From Ancylobacter radicis (GTDB lineage: Bacteria > Pseudomonadota > Alphaproteobacteria > Rhizobiales > Xanthobacteraceae), in contig NZ_JAHCQH010000015.1 in NCBI RefSeq assembly GCF_018449475.1, positions 558,001 through 622,000 on the forward strand: DNA of 64,000 nucleotides, in the 5' to 3' direction. The notes beneath the pieces were generated by a model. The model had not been told where the DNA came from and searched no databases. It worked only from the letters and a program-made list of their open reading frames with translations. The position numbers and the translations under genes are program-made. Below are positions 62,123 to 64,000 of the stretch, piece after piece; position 1 is the stretch's first letter, and each line of letters begins with the position of its first letter.

Positions 62123-62164
62123 GCCCCAGTAACTTGGCCCCAGTAACTTGGCCCCAGTAGCTTT
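62123..62164. repeat. three tandem 14-bp repeats before the YoaK gene
   Basis: The unit gCCCCAGTAACTTG occurs at 62123-62136 and 62137-62150, with a changed third copy (gCCCCAGTAGCTTT) at 62151-62164, ending 19 nt before the YoaK start. It occupies the 5' leader, so copy number could affect initiation. Confidence 0.75.
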
Positions 62165-62183
62165 GCTTCAGCAGCCCCGCCTC

Positions 62184-62858
62184 ATGCCCAGCGGTATTCG
62201 CCCTCTCCTGTTCGCCAGCTTCGCCACGCTGATCGCCGGCTTCGTCGACGCGGTCGGCTATGCGCATCTGGGCGGGCTGTTCCTGTCCTTCATGAGCGGC
62301 AACAGCACCCGGCTCGGCATCCAGTTCGCCAGCGGCCACTGGGAGCTGGCCGGGCTGACCGCGACCATCGTCGCCAGCTTCACCGCCGGTGCCTTTCTCG
62401 GCACGCGGCTGGCCGACGCGGCGGGTGACTGGAAGCTGGTCGCCATTCTCGCCGTCGAGGTCGCCCTGTTCGCGGCGGCGGCCCTGCTCACCGGCGCGGG
62501 CGCCGGGGCGCCGGCGCTGATCCCGGTGGCGGTGGCGATGGGGATGCAGAACAGCGTCCACCAGCTGATCGCCGGGGCCGATATCGGCAAGAGCTTCGTC
62601 ACCGGCGCGCTGTTCGGCGTCGGCCAGTCGCTGGCCCGGCTCTCCAGCGGCAGGAGTCGCCCTTCCGAGGCGCTGGCCTATGCCGGCTCATGGGCCTGTT
62701 TCGTGGGTGGGGCGGGCATTGGCGCGCTGACGCTGGGGGCGCTGGGCCTGTCCCTCGCGCTGGTGGGAGCGGGCCTGCTGCTGGCGGGGCTGGCTCTCAC
62801 CGCCCTGGCCTTCCACGGCCATCTAATCCACCCGGTCGGGGAATCGGGCGGCGACTAA
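62184..62858 (+). CDS. YoaK/DUF1275 family membrane protein
   Basis: A 224-aa protein with about six hydrophobic helices and the YoaK family phrases FASFATLIAGFVDAVGYAHLGGLFLSFMSGNSTRLG, MGMQNSVHQLI and VTGALFGVGQSLAR. Function unknown; proposed small-molecule transporter. ATG 62184 chosen; the frame also begins with TTG 62148 inside the tandem repeat. Confidence 0.87.
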   Translation: MPSGIRPLLFASFATLIAGFVDAVGYAHLGGLFLSFMSGNSTRLGIQFASGHWELAGLTATIVASFTAGAFLGTRLADAAGDWKLVAILAVEVALFAAAALLTGAGAGAPALIPVAVAMGMQNSVHQLIAGADIGKSFVTGALFGVGQSLARLSSGRSRPSEALAYAGSWACFVGGAGIGALTLGALGLSLALVGAGLLLAGLALTALAFHGHLIHPVGESGGD

Positions 62859-62863
62859 GCCGG

Positions 62864-63211
62864 CTATTCCAGACCGATCGCGTCGCGCGCGGCGGCGACA
62901 TCCTTCTGGCAGGCTTCTTCATCCCCGGCGGCGGCGGCCGCGCGGGCGCGCTCCAGCGCCTTCTGCGCGATCTCCGGCTTCACGCCATCGCCGATCTCCG
63001 CCTCGGTCTTGGCGAGGGCGGATGGCGAGGGATCGTGGCTGAGCAGCGCGCTGTCGCTCTCCGGCGCGCTCGGGCCGCTCGCGGCGAGGTCGGCGATCAT
63101 GCGGTCGAGCGCGGCCTGGGTGTCGTCGGCCGCCTGGGTGCAGGGGCTGGCCAGCGCGGCCGGCGCGGCGAGAAGAAGGGCGGCGAGAAGGAGCGGCAGG
63201 GTGGGCTTCAT
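62864..63211 (-). CDS. small exported hypothetical protein
   Basis: A 115-aa protein: signal peptide with hydrophobic core LLLAALLLAAPAALA then a mature Ala/Glu-rich part with two cysteines (SPCTQAAD and EEACQKD) and predicted helices (AEIGDGVKPEIAQKALERARAAAAAGDEE). No family recognised. Convergent with the YoaK gene with five bases between stops. Confidence 0.65.
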   Translation of the reverse strand: MKPTLPLLLAALLLAAPAALASPCTQAADDTQAALDRMIADLAASGPSAPESDSALLSHDPSPSALAKTEAEIGDGVKPEIAQKALERARAAAAAGDEEACQKDVAAARDAIGLE

Positions 63212-63316
63212 GATCTGTCTCTAACGCGCGGCGACGCAGGGCACCTCAGTCTAGCAGCAGGAGCGGGGCCATTTCGAGCGCGACCTGATGCCGGCCGGCG
63301 CGGCACCGGCACCGCG

Positions 63317-63910
63317 CTAGTCCCGCGCGATCAGCTCGCGCTCGCCGCGATGCACCGACAGGGAACCGATCGGCCGGCCCGGCGCGCGGCGGCGCAGCAT
63401 GGTCGGGCGGCGGTGCTTGAGCGCGCCGCGCCGCCGGCGGCGCAGGCGCGGGGTGGCGACGGTGAGCCGGCCGATCATCTGATAGGCCGGGCGGCGCGAA
63501 CCGTCCGCCTCGGTGATCAGCATGGGCAGGCCGAGCGCGGTGCTCCAGCCGCGCCATTCCGCCACCACATCGTCGATATGCGGCGCCGAATAGAGCGTCA
63601 CCGACAGCGCCGGATCGGCGTGGACCAGCACGATGGCCACGCCATCGTCGTCGCCCTCGGGATCGAGCAGCGCCACGGCGAGGCCCTGATAGGCGGACAG
63701 CGCCAGACGCAGCTTCATCGGCGCCCCGGCGCTGCGCCGGCGCAGCACGAGATGGTCGCGGTAGAGTTCGATCCGCCGCACGCCATTATCGGCCGCCGGA
63801 TCGATCGACTGGAAGATGAGCGGATACTGGGCGTCCTCGCTGGGACGCTCCAGGCTCACATAGGGGTAGATCGGATCGGAGGCCCGCGCCTCCGCTCTGA
63901 ACGGACGCAT
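63317..63910 (-). CDS. DUF6101 family protein
   Basis: A 197-aa basic protein found in Hyphomicrobiales. Recognised by VRRIELYRDHLVLRRRSAGAPMKLRLALSAYQGLAVALL and HIDDVVAEWRGWSTALGLPMLI with an Arg-rich tail (LRRRRRGALKHRRPTMLRRR). The tail could bind nucleic acid or membranes; function unknown. It is preceded by promoter-sized sequence to the window end. Confidence 0.75.
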   Translation of the reverse strand: MRPFRAEARASDPIYPYVSLERPSEDAQYPLIFQSIDPAADNGVRRIELYRDHLVLRRRSAGAPMKLRLALSAYQGLAVALLDPEGDDDGVAIVLVHADPALSVTLYSAPHIDDVVAEWRGWSTALGLPMLITEADGSRRPAYQMIGRLTVATPRLRRRRRGALKHRRPTMLRRRAPGRPIGSLSVHRGERELIARD

Positions 63911-63969
63911 GATCGTTATCCCTGCCGGTTTTCAGGCTCTAGCGGCCCCGGTCGTATCGGGAAGCTAAC

Positions 63970-63990
63970 GCCCGACCCCTCGCTTCGGGC
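63970..63990. terminator. possible hairpin at the right window edge
   Basis: Six-bp inverted repeat GCCCGA / TCGGGC with a nine-base loop. Nothing else is visible in 63911-64000; it might end a gene lying beyond the window. Confidence 0.3.
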
Positions 63991-64000
63991 TTAAGGGAAA

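Overview
The window is about 64 kb of very GC-rich bacterial chromosome, packed with genes. Several things point to an alphaproteobacterium of the order Hyphomicrobiales: the divL / tsaE-amgK / murU-like / addB cluster, a DUF6101 protein, an extensin-like protein, DUF2076 and DUF3008 proteins, paired L,D-transpeptidases, and repeated GGAAC-N16-CGTT promoters of the alphaproteobacterial general stress response. A Xanthobacteraceae-type genus (Ancylobacter or Starkeya relatives) is my best guess, but sequence reading alone cannot settle it. I see no prophage, insertion sequence, CRISPR array or plasmid gene; this is core and semi-core chromosome.

Layout. 1-16.2 kb is almost all minus strand: the divL-tsaE/amgK-murU-addB operon (cell cycle, tRNA t6A, peptidoglycan recycling, recombination), cysK with an Rrf2 regulator, coaBC-dut, two tiny coupled membrane proteins, ubiE-ubiB, an L,D-transpeptidase and a lipoprotein. 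16.4-23.9 kb holds a GNAT enzyme, an EamA exporter, and a branched-chain-amino-acid-type ABC importer with a fused LivH-LivM permease, followed by a MarR regulator and a hydantoin/Asp-Glu racemase relative. Two tRNA genes (Gln-TTG, Pro-CGG) lie at 23.9-24.2 kb. 24.3-36.4 kb is mixed metabolism and envelope: amidoligase, ferritin-like DUF892, beta-carbonic anhydrase, MBL hydrolase, DUF1499, HAD phosphatase, extensin-like protein, class III aminotransferase, second L,D-transpeptidase, CorA, SDR and pdxH. 36.6-45.3 kb has a DnaJ-like protein, fabI, a phosphatase, a leucyl aminopeptidase / MarR / NlpC set and a P-type ATPase. 45.5-55.3 kb is a stress island: an ECF sigma / anti-sigma / Bax-inhibitor-1 / DUF2076 operon, then genes behind EcfG-type promoters (ROK-like protein, low-affinity iron permease, ferritin-like/DUF3008/SDR group, phospholipase D-VTT/endonuclease-phosphatase pair). 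55.5-64 kb carries an M20 amidohydrolase, TauE/SafE, transaldolase, a CYTH-like protein, split chromate transporter, AIM24, YoaK and DUF6101.

The main observations are: (1) five correctly oriented EcfG-type promoters in front of stress-type genes, although no ecfG/phyR/nepR lies in the window; (2) the EcfG-controlled ROK-like protein looks circularly permuted, with its C-terminal ROK lobe placed before the DIGGT motif; (3) the DivL kinase has Tyr where the phospho-accepting His should be; (4) two coupled tiny membrane-protein genes of 75 and 38 codons sit between ubiB and coaBC; (5) two small tandem repeats have a last copy that overlaps the 3' end of a gene. Most long plus-strand frames under minus-strand genes (and vice versa) are GC-driven shadows and are not listed.
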